DNA from: Rhyacophila brunnea
Lineage: Eukaryota > Arthropoda > Insecta > Trichoptera > Rhyacophilidae
Length of the DNA: 64,000 nt
Direction of reading: 5' to 3'
Assembly: GCA_022495005.1 (NCBI GenBank)
Contig: JAGYXB010001062.1
Location: forward strand, 868,001-932,000
In this document: positions 1 through 12,530 of the stretch, piece after piece
Numbering within the stretch: the first letter of the stretch is position 1
How the letters are laid out: every line of letters starts with the position of its first letter
Program-made: the position numbers and the translations under genes
The notes under the pieces: generated by a model
Told to the model about the DNA's origin: nothing
The model's input: the letters and a program-made list of their open reading frames with translations, nothing else
Database searches by the model: none

Positions 1-2249
1 TAGCTTTATTTATTATATATGCAAAACCAAGGCAAGCAATATACAAAATAAGTTGGAAAAATCGTAGAATCGTAAAGAATTTATGACCATACCGTCAATA
101 TCAGTATTGTCAACACTCTTCGACGAAAATATGTTGGACACTATAAAAAAGAAGCTATAGATCTACCATCATAAATTGGCATTTCAGTGAGGGCGCTAGT
201 ATGACATTGAGAATTTTACCATAACTAACAAAAAAATGTTAATTTATAATTTTTTATTGGTAGTAGATTTCTGTACAAATATTATGCTATCCATAATTTC
301 AGAAACATGTTGTAAAATTAAATGGCATTTATAACAAATTTATCCTCGATAGACAATTTTAGTTTCAAATTCGACCGGCTGCCAACTTACGATGGTAGAT
401 CTTTAGTCGGCAAGAAAAAATGTCAAATTTCATGAACGCGAAAAAATCGCACCCATCGTTTATCGGCTGTGGAAAAAAAACCTCTGAGGAATAAAGAATA
501 AAGACGATTACTTATTTTAAAGCTCTGCTAGTGAAAAATCATCAATGAGATCTATATTATTTTTTTCAGTAAAAAAAACGACCCTTTTTCAGTTCCAGGA
601 GTAGGTACCTACATAAAAAATATTATCGTTGCTTAAATTTGAACATCGACAAAATAAATAAGTTCTCACTTTTCCAATTTACGTATAAGCGTAGGTATAT
701 CGTTTCATGTAAACTTTAAAGCTAGCTTTGAGATTGAAAAATGTTACATTGAACGCCACATGCCAAGTGCGATTTATGTAAGCTAGAATGGTAAATCTAA
801 CAAGGAAATCGATAAGTTGGCAATTCTTTACTCCACTATTATCACATCAATATTACTAAATTATATCATTAGCTCTGTATCAATAATAATCTTATTGGAT
901 TCCCGTCGCGCGGTCCAATAAGTGTTTCTCTTTATACGTCGCGCGAGTTGCAAGTGGAGGATTGCTACAGCTTCGTTATTTTCGAAATTGGCTTCACAAT
1001 CCACAGAAGTGGCATCGCATGTTGCGAAATGCAACTTGCAACTTAACTCAATCTTGTCCAAAATGAAACTTGCTGCCAGAATTTATTGAAACGGTGAGAT
1101 TTGCACTTAAATTGCTACTCGGGATGAATTCTTCATATATCGACAAGAACTTGTTTTATTATAAATATTGTATTTCTGCTTTTTCTGAATGACAGTTATT
1201 GATAATGTAATAATACAAGAGACAATGTAAAGTGATTTATGACGTATCTTACTTACATAATAATGACGTGCCTGTCTTAAAATATATGTCGAAAAAGCTA
1301 AAAGTAATGTCACGATTTTCGAAACATATTTTTTTTTCCAATCTTGACATACCTATCTAATATTATATTTATTAAAACAATACCTATGTGAGAGTTTTCT
1401 TTATAAAGAGATTATGATTTCTCGACTTTTGGCGATTCTTAAAATTCTGGAAATCTTTAATTCAAGAATGGATCCGTGGTCGATATATTTTTTATGTGTT
1501 TGGTTTTTTTTCCGCTATTGCAATTAAAATATATTCTGTCCAATCGAGATTTTTTTATCTTTTTGTTAGCAACATTGACTATTATTCTCATTTTACCACG
1601 TTTTTCTTAGCTCATATTCTTGTTTGTCCGGTGGTTGTTTATCCAGTACAAATGTTGCAATCGATTTTTTACTAACTTTCTGACTAGCTAGATATTTGAA
1701 ACTTTTAGAATATAATATCAGAACACGATGCCAATGCATTCTTTTAATACTTTTAGCCATCTTTAAGTAGAATTGAATTCATTTTCAGTTAATTCTGTTT
1801 TGTATGAAAAGTTATTTCGGAAGAAATCCGCAATCCAATCCACTATTATTGGTTGCTTACTGAGTCGTCCTAGCAACCAAATTATTAATATATACGTGCG
1901 TTACTATGGAAATCAAAATGACATTTCAGTATTCTATATTTTTGTTTGTTTGTCTGTTGCAAAATAGCAAAAAAATGATTGAAATGTTGACAACTGCCTT
2001 ATATGTCCTAAATTATTTATACATAGAATTGTCAAGTTTATATGATTCAACAGAAAATTTAAAAACGTGGTATATAAAAAGTTCTTTTTATCTCGTAATT
2101 ATTTAAATATATACCTGCATAGAGATATATCGAAAAATGAGAATCTCGATTATTTTGAAAATAAAAATCTCGTGAAATCAACTTATCTTATTATTTCTCG
2201 AGAATTCTCGAAACGAGAAATATCCATCACGTGTTATATTTGTAAATAT
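1..2249. other. No gene seen
   Basis: AT-rich sequence with only short ORFs. 880-1060 is a GC-richer patch with TTGCAAGT/ACTTGCAA, possibly a MITE relic. Nothing else recognised. Confidence 0.6.
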
Positions 2250-2507
2250 CACTGCTGGATGAAGGTCTCCCCTAGCTCTCTTCACTCTTCTCGGTCTCTA
2301 GATCTTTATCTCTCTTCCGACCTTTTCGTTCGTTCAATCCAGCGGGTTTTAGGGCATCCCTGTGGGCGTTTAGTGACTCTTGGGTATCACTGTATGATGG
2401 CATTTGTCCAGCGGTTGTCCACTCGCTGAGATACATATCCAGCCCATTACCACTGCTTAGCGGCCTATATCACATCGCGTACTCTTTTCTGCTTCCATAT
2501 CCATTAG
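2250..2507 (-). mobile_element. RTE-type 3' fragment, decayed
   Basis: CACTGCTGGATGAAGG and CCAGCGGGTTTTAGGGCATC match 60200-60450 on the same strand with many indels. No open frame remains. Confidence 0.7.
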
Positions 2508-4261
2508 TTTTTTTTGTGATCTTTATGCGTTATGCTCAACATCAAAACTGGCAATGATCTACCATATTCTCTCATCGTTGTTCTTCGACTTCAATAAACA
2601 TATTATATTTAAGAGAAAACACCGAGGCGTTGAAAATTAAACAACAACTGTCTTTCAACATCACAAAAATACTTAATTTCACATTCGTCATAAAAATGAT
2701 AAGTTAGTGTTGTCTTTTTGGCACTCATTGCAGTTTTATTTCAGTAATATTCTTTGTAATTAATTTGGACGATTTTCACGTATGCTAATTAAGGAAATAA
2801 ATACTTGAATAGTCAATGCTTCCCCTCAGAACTCAATTCATATGGGTCTTGGTGTGATTTTATATTATGAAACATTCATTTGTAGCACGATAATAATTAT
2901 AATACAAATTCAAATTAAAAAATCCTTTCATCCATAATTATGTTAATGTTAAAATAAAGTAAATTATAAACTATGTGGGTATGTTACTAGTATAAAATTC
3001 GCAGAGCTTTTCTCGGGTGACAGAGGTAATTTTATTATTATCATATGAAATAGCTTTCCATTTACATAAACTACCCAAGTACATATACGAGTACGTATAC
3101 CTTCCACCTGTATAAACTATATTACACACATGAACGTTTATAAATGAAATGAAAATAACTCGTTTGGTTGAATCAACACATTCTGTTTTACGGTTTCATA
3201 ATATTATATTATGGAAAAGTAGATAACTAATTCATTTGATAATGACTACAATAGTATATATATATATTATTTGACCATGTCCGGTCGTAATATGGACATC
3301 TTGCTTGTATTAACATATGTTTGTTTTTACGAAAAATTGATGTTAACCACTTGATCAACCTATTAGGTCCATACTCTTGACTTCATCAGGAGATCAGCAA
3401 CGACAACAATTCAAGATTACAAACCAATCGAATTTCCATATTCTATCGTTCTTCATAAACCTTTACGTCATTACTGAGGATCGTAATCACTATCATGACG
3501 AGTGTTGCCAACAAGTTAAATTCTTCTTAATAAGATACCTAATATGGTACAGGTGGATAAACTAATAAAGCGTATTTCCCAGAATTTGATGGACGCAGTT
3601 CAAGTCCTATACGGCACCTATATTTTTTGTGCGTTTTTAAGTGCTTTTCTGAAGTGTTTCCAAATTATGTGTGAAAACTAAAATCAATGCCATCATAACA
3701 TAATATACTATAACATATCTACTTCGATTCCGACTTCGCCTTTTTACACAAAAAATATGCGTTTATTTACCGTATAAGTTATCCCTTAACTTACAAGTTT
3801 GGTCCAAATGACAAGTTTCAGAAAAATATCCATAGAAAAAAATACAAATACATCTCGGGATTAATTTAAGTTTTATCTGATTGCGTAAAGACTTGTCAAT
3901 GAATGAAACTGACTCAACATTACTCCAGGATTTAATAAATAATAAAAATGAAACTAATGATAATAACAACAATCTTGTATTACCTAGAGATTACTTACAT
4001 ATTATCTGTATTGCAAATATACACAATAGATTTATCGAATTTTGACTGTGGCACATTTACTTCATTGTAAAGAAATAGCCAAATGTTGACCAAAGTTAGA
4101 TACATTCACAGTACTTTGTAATGAAATAAAACTTAATAAAACCAGGAGAAGTATTGTATTTTCATTTGATTTTAGATGTAGCTATTTTTCCCGTAATCGA
4201 AATTCTGTGAGAAGAAGAACCATGCTAGCCTAAGCTCAACAACCTTCTTCTTCTTCTTCGA
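2508..4261. other. No gene seen
   Basis: Apart from the SINE fragment at 3273, there are only short random ORFs, a TA microsatellite near 3257 and a TTC run at 4246-4259. Confidence 0.6.
3273..3382 (-). mobile_element. SINE body fragment
   Basis: GACCATGTCCGGTCGTAATA and ACCACTTGATCAACCTATTA match the body of the 27506 family. The tRNA-like head is missing. Confidence 0.6.
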
Positions 4262-4745
4262 TGGCGCTACACCTCAAGTCGAGCCCTGACCTCCTCCACC
4301 GCCGTCCTCCAACCGGAACGATCCTGCGCACATCTTTTCGAGTTCCTGATTTTTAGCAGTTGGTTGGCATCTTTTGTAATGTTATCACCACATCGTGTGC
4401 GTGGCTTTCCCGCTGGCCTTTTCCCCCCTGAGTTTCCTTCTTCGAGGATCTTCTTCGGTATCCGTGTCTCAGGCATGCGCTGGACGTGGCCTGCCCAGTT
4501 TAGCCTCTGAAGTTTTATGAAGGTGGAGGGTTTTGAATCTTGGTATAAGCGGCATAGTTCCGTGTTGTACCTAATTCTCCACTCCCCACCATCATTCATG
4601 GGTCCGTATATCCGTATTTCTCTCAAAGCAGTCCACCATTTCAGCTGCTTTCATATTTAGCGTCCATGACTCGCACCCGTACGCAACGACTGTGCGTATG
4701 ACGGTTTTATAGAGCCGGGTCTTAGTTTTTCTGTGGACATTTCTG
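4262..4745 (-). pseudogene. Non-LTR retrotransposon RT C-terminus (RTE-like), frameshifted
   Basis: 4745-4630 reads KTKTRLYKTVIRTVVAYGCE and SWTLNMKAAEMVDCFE. After a one-base shift, 4626-4267 reads REIRIYGPMNDGGEWRIRYN, LQRLNWAGHVQRMPETR, GKRPAGKPRTRCGDN and AQDRSGWRTAVEEVRAR. It belongs to a different subfamily from the 60187 copy. Confidence 0.82.
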
Positions 4746-6154
4746 GATTTGAATATGGGCAGCAATCAGAAGTACGATTTTATTTGCAGCGGTTATTCGG
4801 GCTTTTATTTCTTCCAGTTGCTCAACAACCTAATACGTCTTATTAAACTGCATTACCTATGTCCTATATTATGTGTATTACAATGTTTACTTATTATTAT
4901 CACCTGTACATTCAGTCATGACAACGCGAAGTAGGAGAAATTATTTAAAAAACAAAAATAAAATTGAAACTATACAGGTTTCCGTAGATTCCCTAAACCT
5001 AGAAGTATCTTATAAATAAACGATTTCATTTATGGCATGTAAATAAATTGAATACGAAAAGAAACTAAAGTCAATTGCTTTTCTATTAAAAGTATCAGGC
5101 TCTCAGAACAGGCGAGGAGGTAAGAAAACTCTCATGTATGAAATGTATGGAGCAAGTCTCCTTTGCATGTTTGTTTTGGGGAGGGCCGAGTGGCCACCCC
5201 GTGTGTTAACTTCTAAGTTTACCAAAGATCTTCTGTTTACTTATGTACTCCTGGAAATAGACTCTAAAGCGGCATTTAACTTTGTGATTTATTATGCAAA
5301 GTGGAGTGGGACAGGTGTGCTACGGCCTCATAATCTTCGACGATGTTGAGAATCTTCTTAAAGCTAAGGTATATAGGCAATTCTAAATCTTGAAAACGTC
5401 ACGAATTAAAAGCTATGCCTATATACCTACACATATATGCTTCCTTCTAACACCAACGTCTTCTTGGTAGTTGTAGATTTGAAAACTTTAACATAAAATG
5501 AATTATATTTATAAAAAGCGTGTTATTTTATAGAGTCTGTTACGATTTTAGCATTCAGTATTTAGACTGTCAAGAATTTAGGTTTCGCGTTTTGGTTTTA
5601 CATACGAGTACAATAAAATTGAAAACGATTCTTTTAATTGTAGATGCCAATGGCGTGAGGTATCGTTTGAGATTGGCATGCTGTTCAAAATGATATAGGT
5701 TGAAATTATAAGGGGTATCTTGAGATACCTATGTATAATATGTTTTTGTTATTCTAGATTTTCGAATCTTAAAATATAATATTTACACTGAATACTCGAC
5801 GGTATATTTTCAAAACAAATGAATATAGTATTTCTGTCATGAGTTATTCGCACATAAGTCACATTTGAACCCATTGGTAACAGTACCGGACAACTGGTAT
5901 GTCATTCAATTAATTTAATTCTTTTGTGAATATAAACTGTAATACTCGTAATTAAGGCATGTGGCGCATTCACAGCATCTATGGACCGCACTCCAATGGT
6001 AGATACCTACTTTTAAGTCAATATATCCTCTACGCTTCTTATTTATCAGTTGATAGGTGCGCTGTCATAACCTGGTAATAATATTCAACATACATAATTT
6101 GAAAACAGCTCATGCATATTATACCCACTAGAAAAAAATCCATTTTAGAAAAAA

Positions 6155-6232
6155 AATACGACACCCGACGGAATTTGAACTTGTAGATGCTAGATTCGCA
6201 CCAGTATGCTTTTCCAATTATGCTACGGGTAT
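6155..6232 (-). repeat. tRNA-like relic
   Basis: On the minus strand, GATACCCG pairs with CGGGTGTC as an acceptor stem, with A-box-like TAGCATAATTGG and B-box-like AGTTCAAATTCC. The anticodon loop lacks the invariant T33 and the T stem pairs poorly, so a tRNA pseudogene or SINE head is more likely than a working tRNA. Confidence 0.35.
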
Positions 6233-6333
6233 CCTACTTAATGTTTAAGTACATAATAATTTGTAAGTGAAATGCTTATCAAATTGCGTTAATGATGTTC
6301 GCTATCGACTTTTTGTATATTAAATCAAGGTAG

Positions 6334-6394
6334 GTATCAATTAAATGCCTTAATTCCGTGAAATTGATTAGTAATTAAGGCATTTAATTGATAC
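6334..6394 (+). repeat. Perfect 22-bp inverted repeat
   Basis: 6334-6355 and 6373-6394 are exact reverse complements (GTATCAATTAAATGCC...) with a 17-bp loop. No coding context. Confidence 0.85.
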
Positions 6395-7324
6395 ATTATT
6401 TAATTACGTAGATTTAAATAACTCATATGGTATCCATTTGTGGTGGAATTTTTTTGACACCTAAAATAGTATAGTTATTAGGAAATATGGGATATATATA
6501 ATAGGATGATACTTATTGAGCTCTTAAACTGATAAAGCACCCGTCCGTTAATTTAAAGACGTATGTATATTAGAAATCCACTCGATCATAAATTATTTAA
6601 TAGCTATTTTACTGAATATTTTATTATGAAATTATGTGATTGTTAGAAAATTCAAAAACAGCATAATTACAAGCATATTTCCGAAAATAGTGTGAATATA
6701 TTCTAACAGTAAAAATGATAGTAACTCGTAACTGTTTTCTGATAAGTTCCTTTTAAGACATAAGGTCGAAAATGCTTTATCACATATATATTATTTTGTG
6801 GATGAAAACACATATTTTATACGCTCTGAAAGCTATATTTTGATTTAGTGGGCGCATACGTAGATGCTATAAAGGCAGTGAAATATCGATTTACCATTTT
6901 TTTTACAAAAGATATGGTCTACATTTCCCAAATCGAAGATAGCCGTATTCCTTTACCTTCTTATATTTCTTCTCAGTCAGCATTTTTTTTATCTTTCATT
7001 TACTTTCTGTGAATTGCAGAGGCAGAGTTCATTGGCCTAGCATCTTAGAAATGGGTTCTAACTTTGGCCTAAATAAAGGGGCGGATCGGTACAAGAACCT
7101 CTCTATAAAATAAAATAAATTGTATCATTACTGACCAGTGACCATAGAGAAGTAGGTGAGTGATAGCTTTGCTCACTAGTATTCACAAGTTTGTCTCTAA
7201 GCTTGGAGATTGAAATCGTATCTAAGTACATATTTTTCAAAGAGAAAAGATGTCTTCTAAAATAATATGACTTCTGTTCTAATAAAAAATATATGTGAAT
7301 GACTAAAAACTGTTAACCCAGTCG

Positions 7325-7610
7325 TATATAGAGATTCGCCTCAACTATGACACGTCAAAATTGAAGATGTGATTTTGTTATCATTCATAAAATAATGTAC
7401 TGCCACATATCGCGTCGGTGCGACATCAATTTTGGTTTGCTTGTCGCGTGTAACAAATTTCATTCGACATGGGTCGCGGGTAGAACAGCAAAATGTTGCA
7501 TCAGAGCATTATTATTGTGTAGATGTTATTTTTCATTCGTTTCAGCTAGCCGCGTAACGTCACTATCCCGACATGGTGACGCTTCTGTGCGCGTAATAGG
7601 TTACAACATT
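7325..7610 (+). repeat. Repeat pair with 25795-26105, inverted
   Basis: GATGTGATTTTGTTATCATT and CTTGTCGCGTGTAACAAATT match the reverse complement of 26025-26045 and 25905-25935. GC-richer than the flanks and MITE-like. Confidence 0.6.
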
Positions 7611-10429
7611 TATGACGGATTTAATTTATGACTATCATTTCTTATATGTGACTGAGATTACTTTATAATCCTATAATCTAACATCATATCTGTGGAGGCC
7701 CATATGAATGAAACGATTTTTTCTTTTACTCTTAAATATGTCTCTTAGCTTTTTATCCTGGTATAATGTTCATTTTATGAGTAACTGCCTATTTTTCATT
7801 TATAATGTTATTTAATACGCTTAATAATATAAATCAAAGTTTTAAAAAGAGCAAAACTTCTTAATACACTTAACAAAATGAAAAATGTAATTTTTGACCG
7901 CCTTCTTGTTATTTCATAGTTTCAATTGCTATAATATCAAGTAAAACTTCAAAAGAATTTTCAACACCATAGAATACACATTCAAACTGAAAATTGAAAC
8001 CGCAAGCCGATTAACAAAATGCAAGACATACAAATCCTCCGTAATGTCCTCAAATATTATCAATATTAAATGCGAGTTTTATCTACGTGACAAATATCAA
8101 TGCATATTATAATTAACTATTGAAAATAACATGTTCATAAAAACGTGTTAAAGTTTATTCCACATTTTTTCCACACTCGACTAATACATATGCCTTCTTA
8201 TTACCACCTCCGGAAGGTAACGCTAATTATCGCAGACTTTTTTCTTTCTGACATTCTGCTTCTTTATAATGTTAATATTATTAAAATAAAAATAGCACAG
8301 AGAGTCCACCCCTGACGCAATTCAGTGAACGAAACCCTAGTGTAATAATTGTATCCGTATCTATTTATTTCGTTATTTCGTTCACACCTCTTCGAAATTG
8401 TTCTGTGTTAGAATCACTCCCGTACCAAATCATAATATAACTTACTGTCCTATATTAATTGCTTTGAGAAAGCATGAACCCTTGAAACAAAAAGCAACAC
8501 CAATTACTATTCATTCACAATAACTTTAACATACATAATATTATATACTAAACACAATAAAGTTGATTCAAGTATATTAGAATACTTTTCACTTATGTAA
8601 TGACTATTTTTTGTTACCTCGTATATTCGACCAATACCTATTCGAATTTATTTTGAACAACTCTTTAAATAAATACCTTTTTCTGCAAGAAATCTTGACC
8701 AGTTTACAGACCCAAAAAATACATTTACAATATTTTTGAATTGAAAATTTTGTTAATCCAGTCCCAGTATCAGTTAACCTTCGATTCTCACCGGCAGGAA
8801 ATAGTCGAAATACTTTTTTTCATATCACACTATCGACTCTCGCTAGAAGAACGTGATTAATATTATTTAGATCTTTATCACAAACTCTTATCAGAAGCAG
8901 ATATCTAAAACTGAACAAGCTTTCACTCTTGAATTGGACGAAACCTCAGTACTGTTATATTGTATTCTAATATCGTAGTTCTTACTTATAAAAATTTGAT
9001 GTTATTATTATTCTATAACATCGTGGATTGAAACATGAATTTTATTATAAATAAATATCATTTTAATATCCACAAACCCATAATAGTTTTTTGGAATCCT
9101 ATTTTCATTTAAAATATAGCTATAATTAAATTTATAACACTTACAATATACCTACGGCACGGCATGAGAAAATAAAATTATTTTATTTTCCCCATTATAA
9201 TTATGTTATCACACAGATATTCACGATACTTTGAATAACTCAATTTTAGGCTCATAAATTTTTTCTCGTATTCAGCATGCGACAAAATTATGATGGACGT
9301 GTACCCATCATATCTACAGACTGATCCAATACACTCATACAATGTCCGCAACTATTGAGATTACATATTATACCTTAACTACGATGTTATTTCCACTACC
9401 ATGTTAATTTCAGATTTGGTATCTTTATTAATTTAATAGTTTTTAGACTACCACAAGTTAACATATTACATAATTCGGAAACACCCATTAGATTTTTTTA
9501 ATGCACCTAATGCTCGTTGGCCCGATTACAATGGATGTGGGTATATATTTATTAATATTTATTTTTCTGTATATGTTCCAAAATAAAAATATTTCTTTAT
9601 TTTTAAATTTATGTTATTACAATGACATTGAATAAAAAATGTATGTAGAATACGTACGGTGGCAGGGAAACTAACGAATTCCATTAAATCATGTTTTAGT
9701 TCGTTGTATATTTGATTTAAGCATTGGTAATTCATGTGTTAAAATTTCGTGGGTAGTTGATTGTATATTAAAAAAAAAACAATAACTAATAATTAAATTC
9801 TATTAGGTAGTATCCATTTCCTAACAATTTTAAAATGAGACTATTGATTTATGATAACTAAAATAATATGGTACGTCAGTATGATATATAAAATACTGCG
9901 TCAATTGTAGTCCTGGTTTTTGTGGTAGATATATGTTCAAATAACACGTCCACCTCATTCGAACCGTAGCAACAACTGGTAGGTCATAGACTAATTGGTA
10001 AGTCATTGATTCGCAATGCGCGATGCAGACGTAATTCATTCTCTCGACTAAATTTACTGATACTGCGAGTATGACAGTTTAACAATCTTTCCATTTACCA
10101 AAAGACCATTTAACAAACTTTCAGTCGTGGCTAAAATAATCTCACTACCAAAAATATTGTAATACAATTACACAAAGAGGCGAAATCCGTGTTGCAAAAA
10201 ACGACTCAAATGGAATAGTACAAAACTTAAATCCATTAGAATTTTAATTTAAATCCCATCAAGTACCTTCGATCGATTGTATTAATATTACAAAGAGTGT
10301 CGTTTTACTGGGGCCATTTGCGAATTTGCATACATCCTCACACTATGTCTTGAATACTTACGTATGCACGTGAAATCCAAAGATTACAAATAGCGTAACG
10401 TAACTTGGAAAGGTACTTGTTGAGCATAC
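7611..10429. other. No gene seen
   Basis: Very AT-rich and without repeats shared elsewhere in the window that I could see. Confidence 0.6.
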
Positions 10430-10592
10430 CGTGGAAAGACAACAACCGATGGATAAGGACACAGACAAGGGTAGACGATATGATAGAGGTCACCAATCGA
10501 TGAACTCATAAAGTTTGGTAGACATGCGTGACAGCAAATAACTAGGGAGAGAGAAGAGTGGACAGGAGGCCTTCATCCAGCTGTTGATGATG
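10430..10592 (+). mobile_element. RTE-type 3' fragment, decayed
   Basis: AACCGATGGATAAGGACACA to GGCCTTCATCCAGCTGTTGA is the complement of the 60187 family tail (TCCACTGCTGGGTGAAGGCC). Plus strand. Confidence 0.65.
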
Positions 10593-10724
10593 ATATTACT
10601 TACTCCGTCGCAAATATATCGTTGCAATATAAATTATGATATGTACCGATCTGTGTCGTTATTTAGTTCGTTTCAAATCCAAAATCCAGGTGAAATCTCC
10701 ATTGTTTTCGGCGTCGGGCAGTTT

Positions 10725-10870
10725 GAGTAACGGGCGGTAATAAAGTATTCGGCAAGTGGTGCGGCGGCGCCTTCTCGTTAGCGGGTCTAACGATGCGAAA
10801 AATCGACGCCGCTCGTGTCGACGCCGCCGGCGCTCACCGCCAACGCCAACCTACTTCATCGCCCCTTTCG
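10725..10870. other. GC-rich island of unknown role
   Basis: A GC-rich patch with many CpG (GGTGCGGCGGCGCC, TCGACGCCGCTCGTGTCGAC) in AT-rich surroundings. It could be a promoter-type island or the end of a transposon. No gene start is visible near it. Confidence 0.35.
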
Positions 10871-11564
10871 AACACTATACTTATTATATTACAATATCTT
10901 ATGAATAAATATAGAATACTATAAGTGTGTTTTCATTTATTTTCTGATAAAATTATGATTTTACAATGTTTTTATCGGGTGATGGAGACGAACGAGGCGA
11001 ACGAGGTCTCTTTTTCCACGGACTGGCGCGATTAACGTATCCGATTCACTGATCTGCAGTTACTGGCACCGTCAGATTAGTTAGAAGACATCTATTGCCA
11101 ACAAATCTTACATAGGTTTTTTATACGTTATTCTGTTTAGATTTAATCCGAATTTGGCTAGCATGGGCAAAACTTCCAAAAGGTCCAAAATCGGCAGAGG
11201 CTGAACTATTTTTTATCATATCAAAAATGAAAATATGTATAATACAATTTAATTTTTTTTATATAATAACAGAACCACTTTGTTCATCATAAATTAATTT
11301 AATAATAAAAAAAATCATCTGAATGTTGCCCACTATAATATATTTTATAGCCTTAACCATTTGAAGCATAACAAAAATAATTATTAAGTGTTCCGAGTCA
11401 TTACTTCGTATAGTTCAAAATAGGTACCTAATTGAAATGCGATTAGTGTAGTTGGATTTTCTAGTGAATTAGATAGTTGTATTAGTGATTTTCAAGTGCA
11501 TACTCCTCCCAATTATTTATTGCCAGGTGCCTACTGTACAATTGTACTTAAAAAAACAACAAAA
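10871..11564. other. No gene seen
   Basis: AT-rich, no coding signal recognised. Confidence 0.6.
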
Positions 11565-12360
11565 GTACTTTATATAATGTTTGAGGCTTTCACGGTTGTT
11601 TTTTATCGTAGTAGATTTTTGGGTTTCCACCGTGTGTCCTTCTTTACTCGACGTTTCGGGCACGTTGCAGAGGCCATTATCAAGAGATGATATGTTTTAT
11701 GATGAAAATATAGTGTAGGTAAATGAAAGTAAACGTTGCTCTAAAAATGTCAAAAGGAATCTGATTAGCTAAGAGCAAACGTTGCTCAGACTAATCTGTC
11801 AATCGTTACGACTAGAGATACCGGCTCGAATATTGGATTTTGCTGATAGTGACGGAAGCCGTGACGTTTTTAAACGTAATCCATCACCACTATTAATATT
11901 TTCGGGGTTTCTATGGATTTCAATGGCCTCCTTTACCAATCGTGCGAAAATCCTTTATTCTGACATAATATCTTGGTTTCAAAGTCAAATTTGTGTCCTG
12001 TGTCGGCAATTGCTGACATCGTGAAATGTTTAAGTCGGTATGCCCTCTCGTGTTCACTCACACGCTTCTTTACTGTTCTAGAAGTTTGGCCTATATACTT
12101 TTTTGGGCATCCGCGACAGCTTAACTGGTATACACCTGCCAAGTCCAAGGTTGCTAGTCCTTTACTGGTCTTAACATATTTCGGACCTCTGTCGATGTTG
12201 AGAATATTGTTTCGATTTCATGTTTCCGAAGTATCCTAGAAATGGTGTCGGTGGTGTTTTTGATATAAGGTAGATAGGCCCGGCCTTTGAACTGTATCTC
12301 TTCCTCCTGACTAACCGGGTTAAGGTTGATGAAGTGTGAAGGGCGAAGAGGAAGATACAA
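11565..12360 (-). mobile_element. Penelope-like retroelement, 5'-truncated
   Basis: Reads on the minus strand as the end of the RT linker, then a GIY-YIG endonuclease, then a 3' non-coding end shared with 36473-36811. Penelope-like elements are the retroelements known for a GIY-YIG nuclease behind the RT. The RT core itself is absent. Confidence 0.85.
11890..12360 (-). pseudogene. Penelope-like linker and GIY-YIG endonuclease, frameshifted
   Basis: 12360-12154 encodes PYIKNTTDTISRILRKHEIE and EVRNMLRPVKD, typical of the RT-to-nuclease linker. After a stop and frame change, 12148-11933 encodes AGVYQLSCRGCPKKYIGQTS (both halves of GIY-YIG), RTVKKRVSEHER (the conserved Arg) and GHKFDFETKIL. A further frame change near 11935 gives VKEAIEIHRNPENINSGDG, where the catalytic Glu is expected. 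Three breaks make it inactive. Confidence 0.85.
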
Positions 12361-12530
12361 TTACAAGCTGTACGGTTTGTAGGGGGCAGAACATTGTACA
12401 GTTCATCAATTAATACGGTTGCCTTAAATAGCTGGGCCATGTATATAGGATGTAAAAGTCACGCATGACAAAAAACTGAGATTTGGAGAACTGGAAGGCA
12501 AACTAAGACCTGGTCAACATCGTAAAAATT
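12361..12530 (+). mobile_element. RTE-type fragment shared with 42840
   Basis: GCTGGGCCATGTATATAGGA and AACTGGAAGGCAAACTAAG match 42925-43015. It lies directly against the Penelope-like element. Confidence 0.55.

Larger units (their letters stand above)
4746..7324. other. No gene seen
   Basis: Contains the tRNA-like relic (6155) and the hairpin (6334). A 71-codon ORF at 5134-5349 has no recognisable features. Confidence 0.6.
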
